Positions 35,129 through 50,500 of a stretch of 64,000 bases of DNA are shown piece after piece. The notes under the pieces are model-generated. The model did not search any database, was not told the origin of the DNA, and was given only the letters and a program-made list of their open reading frames with translations. The DNA comes from Tetragonia tetragonoides (taxonomy: Eukaryota > Streptophyta > Magnoliopsida > Caryophyllales > Aizoaceae). A program made the position numbers and the translations under genes. The DNA lies in the NCBI GenBank assembly GCA_038025085.1, contig CM076152.1, positions 21,164,001-21,228,000 on the forward strand. Reading direction: 5' to 3'. Within the stretch, counting starts at the first letter, position 1. Every line of letters starts with the position of its first letter.

Positions 35129-38100
35129 TTCATTTGAGTGAGAAACTACACCAAGGATGTTTACAAGTACAAACAAGCTTCAACTCAAGCTTTTGAATGC
35201 ATTTACGCGTTTTGAATGCATTTACGCGTTTTAACAGCTCTTATGACTAGGGTGAAAGAGATTGAGTTCTTTTTTGTTGAAAATTAAGAGAAAGCACCCA
35301 GATGCTTTGTTTGCATTCATTTAAGTGAGAAACAATACCAAGGATGTTTAAAAGTACAAACAAGCTTCAACTAAAGATTTTGAATGCATTTACGCGTTTT
35401 AACAGCTCTTACGACTAGGGTGAAAGAGGTTGAGTTCTTTTGTGTTGTATATTAAGAGAAAGCACTCAGATACTTTGTTTGCATTCATTTGAGTTAGAAA
35501 CTGCGCCAAGTATGTTTACAAGTACAAACAAGCTTCAACTCAAGCTTTTGAATGCATTTACACGTTTTTATAGCTCTTTCGACTAGGGTGAAAGAGATTG
35601 AGTTCATTTATGTTGTATATTAAGAGAAAGCACCCAGATACTTTGTTTGCGTTCATTTGAGTGAGAAACTACACCAAGGATGTTTAAAAGTACAAACAAG
35701 CTTCAACTAAAGCTTTTGAATGCATTTATACGTTTTAACAGCTCTTACGACTAGGGTGAAAGAGGTTGAGTTCTTTTGTGTTGTATATTAAGAGAAAGCA
35801 CCCAGATACTTTGTTTGCATTCATTTGAGTTAGAAACTACGCCAAGGATGTTTACAAGTACAAACAAGCTTCAACTCAAGCTTTTGAATGCATTTACGCG
35901 TTTTAACAACTCTTTCGACTAGGGTGAAAGAGATTGAGTTCATTTGTGTTGTATATTAAGAGAAAGCACCCAGATGCTTTGTTTGCATTCGTTTGAGTGA
36001 GAAACTACACCAAGGATGTTTACAAGTACAAACAAGCTTCAACTCAAGCTTTTGAATGCATTTACGCGTTTTGACAGCTCTTACGACTAGGGTGAAAGAG
36101 GTTGAGTTCATTTGTGTTGTATATTAAGAGAAAGCACCCAGATGCTTTGTTTGCATTCATTTGAGTGAGAAACTACACCAAGGATGTTTACAAGTACAAA
36201 CAAGCTTCAACTCAAGCTTTTGAATGCATTTACGCCTTTTGATTGCATTTACGCGTTTTAACAACTGTTACGACTAGGGTGAAAGAGATTGAGTTCTTTT
36301 GTGTTGTATATTAAGAAAAAGCACCCAGATGCTTTGTTTGCATTCATTTAAGTAAGAAACTACACCAAAGATGTTTACAAGACAAAAAAGCTTCAACTCA
36401 AGCTTTTGAATGCATTTACGCATTTTGAATGCATTTACGCGTTTTAACAGCTCTTACGACTAGGGTGAAAGAGATTGAGTTCTTTTGTGTTGTATATTAA
36501 GAGAAAGCACCACGATGCTTTGTTTGCATTCATTTGAATGAGAAACTACACCAAGGGGGTTTACAAGTACAAACAAGCTTCAACTCATGCTTTTTAATGC
36601 ATTTACGCGTTTTAACAACTCTTACGACTAGGGTGAAAGAGATTGAGTTCTTTTGCGTTCTATATTAAGAAAAAGCACCCAGATGCTTTGTTTGCATTCA
36701 TTTGAGTGAGAAACTACACCAAGGATGTTTACAAGTACAAATAAGCTTTAACTCAAGCTTTTGAATGCATTTACGCGTTTTGAATGCATTTACGCGTTTT
36801 AACAGCTCTTATGACTAGGGTGAAAGAGATTGAGTTCTTTTTTGTTGAAAATTAAGAGAAAGCACCCAGATGCTTTGTTTGCATTCATTTAAGTGAGAAA
36901 CTATACCAAGGATGTTTAAAAGTACAAACAAGCTTCAACTAAAGCTTTTGAATGCATTTACGCGTTTTAACAGCTCTTTCGACTAGGGTGAAAGAGAGTG
37001 AGTTCATTTGTGTTGTGTATTAAAAGAAAGCACCCAGATGCTTTGTTTGCATTCGTTTGAGTGAGAAACTACACCAAGGATGTTTACAAGTACAAACAAG
37101 CTTCAACTCAAGCTTTTGAATGCATTTACGCGTTTTAACAACTCTTTCGACTAGGGTGAAAGAGATTGAGTTCATTTGTGTTGTATATTAAGAGAAAGCA
37201 CCCAGATGTTTTGTTTGCATTCGTTTGAGTGAGAAACTACACCAAGGATGTTTACAAGTACAAACAAGCTTCAACTCAAGCTTTTGAATGCATTTACGCG
37301 TTTTGACAGCTCTTACGATAGGGTGAAAGAGGTTGAGTTCATTTGTGTTGTATATTAAGAGAAAGCACCCAGATGCTTTGTTTGCATTCATTTGAGTGAG
37401 AAACTACACCAAGGATGTTTAAAAGTACAAACAAGCTTCAACTCAAGCTTTTGAATGCATTTACGCCTTTTGATTGCATTTACGCATTTTAACAACTGTT
37501 ACGATTAGGGTGAAAGAGATTGAGTTCTTTTGTGTTGTATATTAAGAAAAAGCACCCAGATGCTTTGTTTGCATTCATTTGAGTGAGAAATTACACCAAG
37601 GGTGTTTATAAGTACAAACAAGCTTCAACTCAAGCTTTTGAATGCATTTACGCGTTTTGAATGCGTTTACCCGTTTTAAGAGCTCTTACGACTAGGGTGA
37701 AAGAGATTGAGTTCTTTGGTGTTGTATATTAAGAGAAAGAACCTAGATGCTTTGTTTGCATTCATTTAAGTGAGAAACTATACCAAGGATGTTTAAAAGT
37801 ACAAACAAGCTTCAACTAAAGCTTTTGAATGCATTTACGCGTTTTGAATGCATTTACGCGTTTTAACATCTCTTACGACTAGGGTGAAAGAGGTTGAGTT
37901 CATTTGTGTTGTATATTAAGAGAAAGCACCCAGATGCTTTGTTTGCATTCATTTGAGTGAGAAACTACACCAAGGATGTTTATAGGTACAAAAAAGCTTC
38001 AACTAAAGCTGTTGAATGCATTAACGTGTTTTGAATGCATTTACGCGTTTTAACAGCTCTTACGACTAGGTGAAAGTGGTTGAGTTCATTTGTGTTGTAT

Positions 38101-40243
38101 ATTAAGAGAAAGCAACCAGATGCTTTGTTTGCATTCGTTTGAGTGAGAAGCTACACCAAGGATGTTTATAAGTACAAATAAGCTTCAACTCAAGCTTTTG
38201 AATGCATTTCCGCGTTTTAACAGTTCTTACGACTAGGGGGAAAGAGTTTGAGTTCTTTTGTGTTGAAAATAAAGAGAATGCACCCAGATTCTTTATTTGC
38301 ATTCATTTAAGTAAGAAACTACACCAAGGATGTTTAAAAGTGCAAACAAACTTTAACTCAAACTTTTGACTGCATTTACGTGTTCTTACAGCTCATACGA
38401 CTAGGGTGAAAGAGATTGAGTTCTTTTGTGTTGTATATTAAGAGAAAGCACCCCGATGCTTTGTTTGCATTCATTTGAGTGAGAAACTATACCAAGGATG
38501 TTTACAAGTACAAACAAGCTTCAACACAAGCTTTTGAATGCATTTACGGGTTTTAAGAGCTCTTACGACTAGGGTGAAACAGATTGTGTTCCTTTGTGAT
38601 GTATATTAAGAGAAAGCACCCAGATGCTTTGTTTGCATTCATTTGATTTGGAAACTACACCAAGGATGTTTACAAGTACAAACAAGCTTCAACTGCAGCT
38701 TTTGAATGCATTTACGCGTTTTAACAGCCCTTACTACTAGGGTGAAAGAGATTGAGTTCTTTTGTGTTAAAAATTAAGAAAAAGCACCTAGATGCTTTGT
38801 TTGCATTGATTTAAGTGAGAAACTATGCCAAGGATGTTGAAAAGTACAAACAAGCTGCAACTAAAACTTTTGAATGCATTTACGCGTTTTAAGAGCTCTT
38901 ACGATTAGGGTGAAGGAGATTGAGTTCATTTGTGTTGTATATTAAAGAAAGCACCCAGATGCTTTATTTGCATACATGTGAGTGATAAAATTACACCAAA
39001 GATGTTTACAAGTACAAACAAGCTTCACCTCAACCTTTTGAATGCATTTACCCGTTTGGAATTCATTTACGCGTTTTAACAGCTCTTACGACTACGGTGA
39101 AAGAGATTGAGTTCTTTTGTGTTGTATATTAAGAGAAAGCACCCAGATACTTTGTTTGCATTCATTTGAGTGAGAAACTACACCAAGGATGTTTACAAGT
39201 ACACACAAGCTTCAACTCAAGCTTTTGAATGCATTTACGCGTTCTATACGCATTTACGCGTTTTAACAGCTCTTAGGACTAGGGTGAAAGAGATTGAGTT
39301 CTTATGTGTTGTATATTAAGAGAAAGCACTCAGATACTTCGTTTGCATTCATTTGAGTGAGAAACTACCCCAAGAATGTTTACAATTACAAAAAAGCTTC
39401 AACTCAAACTTTTGAATGCATTTACGCGTTTTGAATGCATTTACGCGTTTTAACAGCTCTTACGACTAGGGTGAAAGAGATTGAGTTCATTTGTGTTTTA
39501 TATTAAAGAAAGCACCCAGATGCTTTGTTTGCATTAATTTGAGTGAGAAATTACACCAAGGATGTTTACAAGTACAAACAAGCTTCAACTTAAGCTTTTG
39601 AATGCATTTACGCGTTTTGAATGCATTTAAGCGTTTTAACAGCTCTTACGACTAGGGTGATAGAGATTGAGTTCTTTTGTGTTGTATATTAAGAGAAAGC
39701 ACCCAGATACTTTGTTTTCATTCATTTGAGTGAGAAACTACACCAAGGATGTTTACAAGTACAAACAAGCTTCAACTCAAGCTTTTGAATGCATTTACGC
39801 GTTTTGAATGCATTTACGCGTTTTGACAGCTCTTACGACTAGGGTGAAAGAGATTGAGTTCTTTTGTATTGTATATTAAGAGAAAGCACCCAGATACTTT
39901 ATTTGCATTCATTTAACTGCGAAACTACACCAAGGACGTTTAAAAGTACAAACAAGCTTCAACTAAAGCTTTTGAATGCATTTACGCGTTTTAACAGCTC
40001 TTACGACTAGGGTGAAAGAGGTTGAGTTCTTTTGTGTTGTATATTAAGAGAAAGCACCCAGATACTTTGTTTGCATTCGTTTGAGTGAGAAACTACACCA
40101 AGAATGTTTATAAGTACAAGCAAGCTTCAACTCAAGCTTTTGAATGCATTTACGCGTTTTGACAGCTCTTACGACTAGGGTGAAAGAGGTTGAGTTCATT
40201 TGTGTTGTATATTAAGAGAAAGCACCCAGATGCTTTGTTTGCA
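35129..40243 (+). repeat. 5115-bp satellite block, copy 1
   Basis: About 28 monomers. It is repeated in tandem at 40244. I noted only five differences by eye: single-base changes near 36251, 36538, 36845 and 38430, and a one-base deletion near 37310 (GATAGGG for GACTAGGG) that changes the offset from 5115 to 5116. Confidence 0.9.
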
Positions 40244-43200
40244 TTCATTTGAGTGAGAAACTACACCAAGGATGTTTACAAGTACAAACAAGCTTCAACT
40301 CAAGCTTTTGAATGCATTTACGCGTTTTGAATGCATTTACGCGTTTTAACAGCTCTTATGACTAGGGTGAAAGAGATTGAGTTCTTTTTTGTTGAAAATT
40401 AAGAGAAAGCACCCAGATGCTTTGTTTGCATTCATTTAAGTGAGAAACAATACCAAGGATGTTTAAAAGTACAAACAAGCTTCAACTAAAGATTTTGAAT
40501 GCATTTACGCGTTTTAACAGCTCTTACGACTAGGGTGAAAGAGGTTGAGTTCTTTTGTGTTGTATATTAAGAGAAAGCACTCAGATACTTTGTTTGCATT
40601 CATTTGAGTTAGAAACTGCGCCAAGTATGTTTACAAGTACAAACAAGCTTCAACTCAAGCTTTTGAATGCATTTACACGTTTTTATAGCTCTTTCGACTA
40701 GGGTGAAAGAGATTGAGTTCATTTATGTTGTATATTAAGAGAAAGCACCCAGATACTTTGTTTGCGTTCATTTGAGTGAGAAACTACACCAAGGATGTTT
40801 AAAAGTACAAACAAGCTTCAACTAAAGCTTTTGAATGCATTTATACGTTTTAACAGCTCTTACGACTAGGGTGAAAGAGGTTGAGTTCTTTTGTGTTGTA
40901 TATTAAGAGAAAGCACCCAGATACTTTGTTTGCATTCATTTGAGTTAGAAACTACGCCAAGGATGTTTACAAGTACAAACAAGCTTCAACTCAAGCTTTT
41001 GAATGCATTTACGCGTTTTAACAACTCTTTCGACTAGGGTGAAAGAGATTGAGTTCATTTGTGTTGTATATTAAGAGAAAGCACCCAGATGCTTTGTTTG
41101 CATTCGTTTGAGTGAGAAACTACACCAAGGATGTTTACAAGTACAAACAAGCTTCAACTCAAGCTTTTGAATGCATTTACGCGTTTTGACAGCTCTTACG
41201 ACTAGGGTGAAAGAGGTTGAGTTCATTTGTGTTGTATATTAAGAGAAAGCACCCAGATGCTTTGTTTGCATTCATTTGAGTGAGAAACTACACCAAGGAT
41301 GTTTACAAGTACAAACAAGCTTCAACTCAAGCTTTTGAATGCATTTACGCCTTTTGATTGCATTTAGGCGTTTTAACAACTGTTACGACTAGGGTGAAAG
41401 AGATTGAGTTCTTTTGTGTTGTATATTAAGAAAAAGCACCCAGATGCTTTGTTTGCATTCATTTAAGTAAGAAACTACACCAAAGATGTTTACAAGACAA
41501 AAAAGCTTCAACTCAAGCTTTTGAATGCATTTACGCATTTTGAATGCATTTACGCGTTTTAACAGCTCTTACGACTAGGGTGAAAGAGATTGAGTTCTTT
41601 TGTGTTGTATATTAAGAGAAAGCACCACGATGCTTTGTTTGCATTCATTTGAGTGAGAAACTACACCAAGGGGGTTTACAAGTACAAACAAGCTTCAACT
41701 CATGCTTTTTAATGCATTTACGCGTTTTAACAACTCTTACGACTAGGGTGAAAGAGATTGAGTTCTTTTGCGTTCTATATTAAGAAAAAGCACCCAGATG
41801 CTTTGTTTGCATTCATTTGAGTGAGAAACTACACCAAGGATGTTTACAAGTACAAATAAGCTTTAACTCAAGCTTTTGAATGCATTTACGCGTTTTGAAT
41901 GCATTTACGCGTTTTAACAGCTCTTATGACTAGGGTGAAAGAGATTGAGTTCTTTGTTGTTGAAAATTAAGAGAAAGCACCCAGATGCTTTGTTTGCATT
42001 CATTTAAGTGAGAAACTATACCAAGGATGTTTAAAAGTACAAACAAGCTTCAACTAAAGCTTTTGAATGCATTTACGCGTTTTAACAGCTCTTTCGACTA
42101 GGGTGAAAGAGAGTGAGTTCATTTGTGTTGTGTATTAAAAGAAAGCACCCAGATGCTTTGTTTGCATTCGTTTGAGTGAGAAACTACACCAAGGATGTTT
42201 ACAAGTACAAACAAGCTTCAACTCAAGCTTTTGAATGCATTTACGCGTTTTAACAACTCTTTCGACTAGGGTGAAAGAGATTGAGTTCATTTGTGTTGTA
42301 TATTAAGAGAAAGCACCCAGATGTTTTGTTTGCATTCGTTTGAGTGAGAAACTACACCAAGGATGTTTACAAGTACAAACAAGCTTCAACTCAAGCTTTT
42401 GAATGCATTTACGCGTTTTGACAGCTCTTACGACTAGGGTGAAAGAGGTTGAGTTCATTTGTGTTGTATATTAAGAGAAAGCACCCAGATGCTTTGTTTG
42501 CATTCATTTGAGTGAGAAACTACACCAAGGATGTTTAAAAGTACAAACAAGCTTCAACTCAAGCTTTTGAATGCATTTACGCCTTTTGATTGCATTTACG
42601 CATTTTAACAACTGTTACGATTAGGGTGAAAGAGATTGAGTTCTTTTGTGTTGTATATTAAGAAAAAGCACCCAGATGCTTTGTTTGCATTCATTTGAGT
42701 GAGAAATTACACCAAGGGTGTTTATAAGTACAAACAAGCTTCAACTCAAGCTTTTGAATGCATTTACGCGTTTTGAATGCGTTTACCCGTTTTAAGAGCT
42801 CTTACGACTAGGGTGAAAGAGATTGAGTTCTTTGGTGTTGTATATTAAGAGAAAGAACCTAGATGCTTTGTTTGCATTCATTTAAGTGAGAAACTATACC
42901 AAGGATGTTTAAAAGTACAAACAAGCTTCAACTAAAGCTTTTGAATGCATTTACGCGTTTTGAATGCATTTACGCGTTTTAACATCTCTTACGACTAGGG
43001 TGAAAGAGGTTGAGTTCATTTGTGTTGTATATTAAGAGAAAGCACCCAGATGCTTTGTTTGCATTCATTTGAGTGAGAAACTACACCAAGGATGTTTATA
43101 GGTACAAAAAAGCTTCAACTAAAGCTGTTGAATGCATTAACGTGTTTTGAATGCATTTACGCGTTTTAACAGCTCTTACGACTAGGTGAAAGTGGTTGAG

Positions 43201-45359
43201 TTCATTTGTGTTGTATATTAAGAGAAAGCAACCAGATGCTTTGTTTGCATTCGTTTGAGTGAGAAGCTACACCAAGGATGTTTATAAGTACAAATAAGCT
43301 TCAACTCAAGCTTTTGAATGCATTTCCGCGTTTTAACAGTTCTTACGACTAGGGGGAAAGAGTTTGAGTTCTTTTGTGTTGAAAATAAAGAGAATGCACC
43401 CAGATTCTTTATTTGCATTCATTTAAGTAAGAAACTACACCAAGGATGTTTAAAAGTGCAAACAAACTTTAACTCAAACTTTTGACTGCATTTACGTGTT
43501 CTTACAGCTCATACGACTAGGGTGAAAGAGATTGAGTTCTTTTGTATTGTATATTAAGAGAAAGCACCCCGATGCTTTGTTTGCATTCATTTGAGTGAGA
43601 AACTATACCAAGGATGTTTACAAGTACAAACAAGCTTCAACACAAGCTTTTGAATGCATTTACGGGTTTTAAGAGCTCTTACGACTAGGGTGAAACAGAT
43701 TGTGTTCCTTTGTGATGTATATTAAGAGAAAGCACCCAGATGCTTTGTTTGCATTCATTTGATTTGGAAACTACACCAAGGATGTTTACAAGTACAAACA
43801 AGCTTCAACTGCAGCTTTTGAATGCATTTACGCGTTTTAACAGCCCTTACTACTAGGGTGAAAGAGATTGAGTTCTTTTGTGTTAAAAATTAAGAAAAAG
43901 CACCTAGATGCTTTGTTTGCATTGATTTAAGTGAGAAACTATGCCAAGGATGTTGAAAAGTACAAACAAGCTGCAACTAAAACTTTTGAATGCATTTACG
44001 CGTTTTAAGAGCTCTTACGATTAGGGTGAAGGAGATTGAGTTCATTTGTGTTGTATATTAAAGAAAGCACCCAGATGCTTTATTTGCATACATGTGAGTG
44101 ATAAAATTACACCAAAGATGTTTACAAGTACAAACAAGCTTCACCTCAACCTTTTGAATGCATTTACCCGTTTGGAATTCATTTACGCGTTTTAACAGCT
44201 CTTACGACTACGGTGAAAGAGATTGAGTTCTTTTGTGTTGTATATTAAGAGAAAGCACCCAGATACTTTGTTTGCATTCATTTGAGTGAGAAACTACACC
44301 AAGGATGTTTACAAGTACACACAAGCTTCAACTCAAGCTTTTGAATGCATTTACGCGTTCTATACGCATTTACGCGTTTTAACAGCTCTTAGGACTAGGG
44401 TGAAAGAGATTGAGTTCTTATGTGTTGTATATTAAGAGAAAGCACTCAGATACTTCGTTTGCATTCATTTGAGTGAGAAACTACCCCAAGAATGTTTACA
44501 ATTACAAAAAAGCTTCAACTCAAACTTTTGAATGCATTTACGCGTTTTGAATGCATTTACGCGTTTTAACAGCTCTTACGACTAGGGTGAAAGAGATTGA
44601 GTTCATTTGTGTTTTATATTAAAGAAAGCACCCAGATGCTTTGTTTGCATTAATTTGAGTGAGAAATTACACCAAGGATGTTTACAAGTACAAACAAGCT
44701 TCAACTTAAGCTTTTGAATGCATTTACGCGTTTTGAATGCATTTAAGCGTTTTAACAGCTCTTACGACTAGGGTGATAGAGATTGAGTTCTTTTGTGTTG
44801 TATATTAAGAGAAAGCACCCAGATACTTTGTTTTCATTCATTTGAGTGAGAAACTACACCAAGGATGTTTACAAGTACAAACAAGCTTCAACTCAAGCTT
44901 TTGAATGCATTTACGCGTTTTGAATGCATTTACGCGTTTTGACAGCTCTTACGACTAGGGTGAAAGAGATTGAGTTCTTTTGTATTGTATATTAAGAGAA
45001 AGCACCCAGATACTTTATTTGCATTCATTTAACTGCGAAACTACACCAAGGACGTTTAAAAGTACAAACAAGCTTCAACTAAAGCTTTTGAATGCATTTA
45101 CGCGTTTTAACAGCTCTTACGACTAGGGTGAAAGAGGTTGAGTTCTTTTGTGTTGTATATTAAGAGAAAGCACCCAGATACTTTGTTTGCATTCGTTTGA
45201 GTGAGAAACTACACCAAGAATGTTTATAAGTACAAGCAAGCTTCAACTCAAGCTTTTGAATGCATTTACGCGTTTTGACAGCTCTTACGACTAGGGTGAA
45301 AGAGGTTGAGTTCATTTGTGTTGTATATTAAGAGAAAGCACCCAGATGCTTTGTTTGCA
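40244..45359 (+). repeat. 5116-bp satellite block, copy 2
   Basis: Tandem copy of the block at 35129. The identity continues about 145 bp into the next block, to about 45503, where GTTGAAAATT becomes TTTGAACATT. Confidence 0.9.
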
Positions 45360-46171
45360 TTCATTTGAGTGAGAAACTACACCAAGGATGTTTACAAGTA
45401 CAAACAAGCTTCAACTCAAGCTTTTGAATGCATTTACGCGTTTTGAATGCATTTACGCGTTTTAACAGCTCTTATGACTAGGGTGAAAGAGATTGAGTTC
45501 TTTTTTTTTGAACATTAAGAGAAAGCACCCAAATGCTTTGTTTGCATTCATTTAAGTGAGAAACTACACCAAGGATGTTTAAAAGTACAAACAAGCTTCA
45601 ACTAAGGCTTTTGAATGCATTTACGCGTTTTAACAGCTCTTACGACTAGGGTGAAAGAGGTTGAGTTCTTTTGTGTTGTATATTAAGAGAAAGCACCCAG
45701 ATACTTTGTTTGCATTCATTTGAGTTAGAAACTACGCCAAGGATGTTTACAAGTACAAACAAGCTTCAACTCAAGCTTTTGAATGCATTTACGCGTTTTA
45801 ACAGCTCTTTCGACTAGGGTGAAAGAGAGTGAGTTCATTTGTGTTGTATATTAAAAGAAAGCACCCAGATGCTTTGTTTGCATTCGTTTGAGTGAGAAAC
45901 TACACCAAGGATGTTTACAAGTACAAACAAGCTTCAACTCAAGCTTTTGAATGCATTTACGCATTTTGACAGCTCTTACGACTAGGGTGAAAGAGATTGA
46001 GTTCATTTGTGTTGTATATTAAGAGAAAGCACCCAGATGATTTATTTTCATTCATTTGAGTGAGAAACTACACCAAGGATGTTTACAAGTACAAACAAGC
46101 TTCAACTCAAGCATTTGAATGCATTTACGCGTTTTGAATGCATTTACGCGTTTTAACAGCTCTTATGACTA
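44771..46171 (+). repeat. 1401-bp satellite block, copy 1
   Basis: Begins at the diagnostic GGGTGATAGAG variant. 1401 bp equals three 187-bp and five 168-bp monomers. It overlaps the end of the 5116-bp block, so this duplication happened after it. Confidence 0.88.
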
Positions 46172-47572
46172 GGGTGATAGAGATTGAGTTCTTTTGTGTT
46201 GTATATTAAGAGAAAGCACCCAGATACTTTGTTTTCATTCATTTGAGTGAGAAACTACACCAAGGATGTTTACAAGTACAAACAAGCTTCAACTCAAGCT
46301 TTTGAATGCATTTACGCGTTTTGAATGCATTTACGCGTTTTGACAGCTCTTACGACTAGGGTGAAAGAGATTGAGTTCTTTTGTATTGTATATTAAGAGA
46401 AAGCACCCAGATACTTTATTTGCATTCATTTAACTGCGAAACTACACCAAGGACGTTTAAAAGTACAAACAAGCTTCAACTAAAGCTTTTGAATGCATTT
46501 ACGCGTTTTAACAGCTCTTACGACTAGGGTGAAAGAGGTTGAGTTCTTTTGTGTTGTATATTAAGAGAAAGCACCCAGATACTTTGTTTGCATTCGTTTG
46601 AGTGAGAAACTACACCAAGAATGTTTATAAGTACAAGCAAGCTTCAACTCAAGCTTTTGAATGCATTTACGCGTTTTGACAGCTCTTACGACTAGGGTGA
46701 AAGAGGTTGAGTTCATTTGTGTTGTATATTAAGAGAAAGCACCCAGATGCTTTGTTTGCATTCATTTGAGTGAGAAACTACACCAAGGATGTTTACAAGT
46801 ACAAACAAGCTTCAACTCAAGCTTTTGAATGCATTTACGCGTTTTGAATGCATTTACGCGTTTTAACAGCTCTTATGACTAGGGTGAAAGAGATTGAGTT
46901 CTTTTTTTTTGAACATTAAGAGAAAGCACCCAAATGCTTTGTTTGCATTCATTTAAGTGAGAAACTACACCAAGGATGTTTAAAAGTACAAACAAGCTTC
47001 AACTAAAACTTTTGAATGCATTTACGCGTTTTAACAGCTCTTACGACTAGGGTGAAAGAGGTTGAGTTCTTTTGTGTTGTATATTAAGAGAAAGCACCCA
47101 GATACTTTGTTTGCATTCATTTGAGTTAGAAACTACGCCAAGGATGTTTACAAGTACAAACAAGCTTCAACTCAAGCTTTTGAATGCATTTACGCGTTTT
47201 AACAGCTCTTTCGACTAGGGTGAAAGAGAGTGAGTTCATTTGTGTTGTATATTAAAAGAAAGCACCCAGATGCTTTGTTTGCATTCGTTTGAGTGAGAAA
47301 CTACACCAAGGATGTTTACAAGTACAAACAAGCTTCAACTCAAGCTTTTGAATGCATTTACGCATTTTGACAGCTCTTACGACTAGGGTGAAAGAGATTG
47401 AGTTCATTTGTGTTGTATATTAAGAGAAAGCACCCAGATGATTTGTTTTCATTCATTTGAGTGAGAAACTACACCAAGGATGTTTACAAGTACAAACAAG
47501 CTTCAACTCAAGCTTTTGAATGCATTTACGCGTTTTGAATGCATTTACGCGTTTTAACAGCTCTTATGACTA
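46172..47572 (+). repeat. 1401-bp satellite block, copy 2
   Basis: The GGGTGATAGAG variant recurs at 46172, and the CATTAAG landmark at 45513 recurs at 46914, both exactly 1401 bp away. A few substitutions are present (for example GGCTT versus AACTT near 45606 and 47007). Confidence 0.88.
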
Positions 47573-50500
47573 GGGTGAAAGAGATTGAGTTCTTTTTTGT
47601 TGAAAATTAAGAGAAAGCACCCAGATGCTTTGTTTGCATTCATTTAAGTGAGAAACAATACCAAGGATGTTTAAAAGTACAAACAAGCTTCAACTAAAGC
47701 TTTTGAATGCATTTACGCGTTTTAACAGCTCTTACGACTAGGGTGAAAGAGGTTGAGTTCTTTTGTGTTGTATATTAAGAGAAAGCACTCAGATACTTTG
47801 TTTGCATTCATTTGAGTTAGAAACTGCGCCAAGTATGTTTACAAGTACAAACAAGCTTCAACTCAAGCTTTTGAATGCATTTACACGTTTTTACAGCTCT
47901 TTCGACTAGGGTGAAAGAGATTGAGTTCATTTATGTTGTATATTAAGAGAAAGCACCCAGATACTTTGTTTGCGTTCATTTGAGTGAGAAACTACACCAA
48001 GGATGTTTAAAAGTACAAACAAGCTTCAACTAAAGCTTTTGAATGCATTTATACGTTTTAACAGCTCTTACGACTAGGGTGAAAGAGGTTGAGTTCTTTT
48101 GTGTTGTATATTAAGAGAAAGCACCCAGATACTTTGTTTGCATTCATTTGAGTTAGAAACTACGCCAAGGAAGTTTACAAGTACAAACAAGCTTCAACTC
48201 AAGCTTTTGAATGCATTTACGCGTTTTAACAGCTCTTTCGACTAGGGTGAAAGAGATTGAGTTCATTTGTGTTGTATATTAAGAGAAAGCACCCAGATGC
48301 TTTGTTTGCATTCGTTTGAGTGAGAAACTACACCAAGGATGTTTACAAGTACAAACAAGCTTCAACTCAAGCTTTTGAATGCATTTACGCGTTTTGACAG
48401 CTCTTACGACTAGGGTGAAAGAGGTTGAGTTCATTTGTGTTGTATATTAAGAGAAAGCACCCAGATGCTTTGTTTGCATTCATTTGAGTGAGAAACTACA
48501 CCAAGGATGTTTACAAGTACAAACAAGCTTCAACTCAAGCTTTTGAATGCATTTACGCCTTTTGATTGCATTTACGCGTTTTAACAACTGTTACGACTAG
48601 GGTGAAAGAGATTGAGTTCTTTTGTGTTGTATATTAAGAAAAAGCACCCAGATGCTTTGTTTGCATTCATTTAAGTAAGAAACTACACCAAAGATGTTTA
48701 CAAGACAAAAAAGCTTCAACTCAAGCTTTTGAATGCATTTACGCATTTTGAATGCATTTACGCGTTTTAACAGCTCTTACGACTAGGGTGAAAGAGATTG
48801 AGTTCTTTTGTGTTGTATATTAAGAGAAAGCACCACGATGCTTTGTTTGCATTCATTTGAGTGAGAAACTACACCAAGGGGGTTTACAAGTACAAACAAG
48901 CTTCAACTCATGCTTTTTAATGCATTTACGCGTTTTAACAACTCTTACGACTAGGGTGAAAGAGATTGAGTTCTTTTGCGTTCTATATTAAGAAAAAGCA
49001 CCCAGATGCTTTGTTTGCATTCATTTGAGTGAGAAACTACACCAAGGATGTTTACAAGTACAAATAAGCTTTAACTCAAGCTTTTGAATGCATTTACGCG
49101 TTTTGAATGCATTTACGCGTTTTAACAGCTCTTATGACTAGGGTGAAAGAGATTGAGTTCTTTTTTGTTGAAAATTAAGAGAAAGCACCCAGATGCTTTG
49201 TTTGCATTCATTTAAGTGAGAAACTATACCAAGGATGTTTAAAAGTCCAAACAAGCTTCAACTAAAGCTTTTGAATGCATTTACGCGTTTTAACAGCTCT
49301 TTCGACTAGGGTGAAAGAGAGTGAGTTCATTTGTGTTGTGTATTAAAAGAAAGCACCCAGATGCTTTGTTTGCATTCGTTTGAGTGAGAAACTACACCAA
49401 GGATGTTTACAAGTACAAACAAGCTTCAACTCAAGCTTTTGAATGCATTTACGCGTTTTAACAACTCTTTCGACTAGGGTGAAAGAGATTGAGTTCATTT
49501 GTGTTGTATATTAAGAGAAAGCACCCAGATGTTTTGTTTGCATTCGTTTGAGTGAGAAACTACACCAAGGATGTTTACAAGTACAAACAAGCTTCAACTC
49601 AAGCTTTTGAATGCATTTACGCGTTTTGACAGCTCTTACGACTAGGGTGAAAGAGGTTGAGTTCATTTGTGTTGTATATTAAGAGAAAGCACCCAGATGC
49701 TTTGTTTGCATTCATTTGAGTGAGAAACTACACCAAGGATGTTTAAAAGTACAAACAAGCTTCAACTCAAGCTTTTGAATGCATTTACGCCTTTTGATTG
49801 CATTTACGCATTTTAACAACTGTTATGACTAGGGTGAAAGAGATTGAGTTCTTTTGTGTTGTATATTAAGAAAAAGCACCCAGATGCTTTGTTTGCATTC
49901 ATTTGAGTGAGAAATTACACCAAGGGTGTTTATAAGTACAAACAAGCTTCAACTCAAGCTTTTGAATGCATTTACGCGTTTTGAATGCGTTTACCCGTTT
50001 TAAGAGCTCTTACGACTAGGGTGAAAGAGATTGAGTTCTTTGGTGTTGTATATTAAGAGAAAGAACCTAGATGCTTTGTTTGCATTCATTTAAGTGAGAA
50101 ACTATACCAAGGATGTTTAAAAGTACAAACAAGCTTCAACTAAAGCTTTTGAATGCATTTACGCGTTTTGAATGCATTTACGCGTTTTAACATCTCTTAC
50201 GACTAGGGTGAAAGAGGTTGAGTTTATTTGTGTTGTATATTAAGAGAAAGCACCCAGATGCTTTGTTTGCATTCATTTGAGTGAGAAACTACACCAAGGA
50301 TGTTTATAGGTACAAAAAAGCTTCAACTAAAGCTGTTGAATGCATTAACGTGTTTTGAATGCATTTACGCGTTTTAACAGCTCTTACGACTAGGTGAAAG
50401 TGGTTGAGTTCATTTGTGTTGTATATTAAGAGAAAGCAACCAGATGCTTTGTTTGCATTCGTTTGAGTGAGAAGCTACACCAAGGATGTTTATAAGTACA

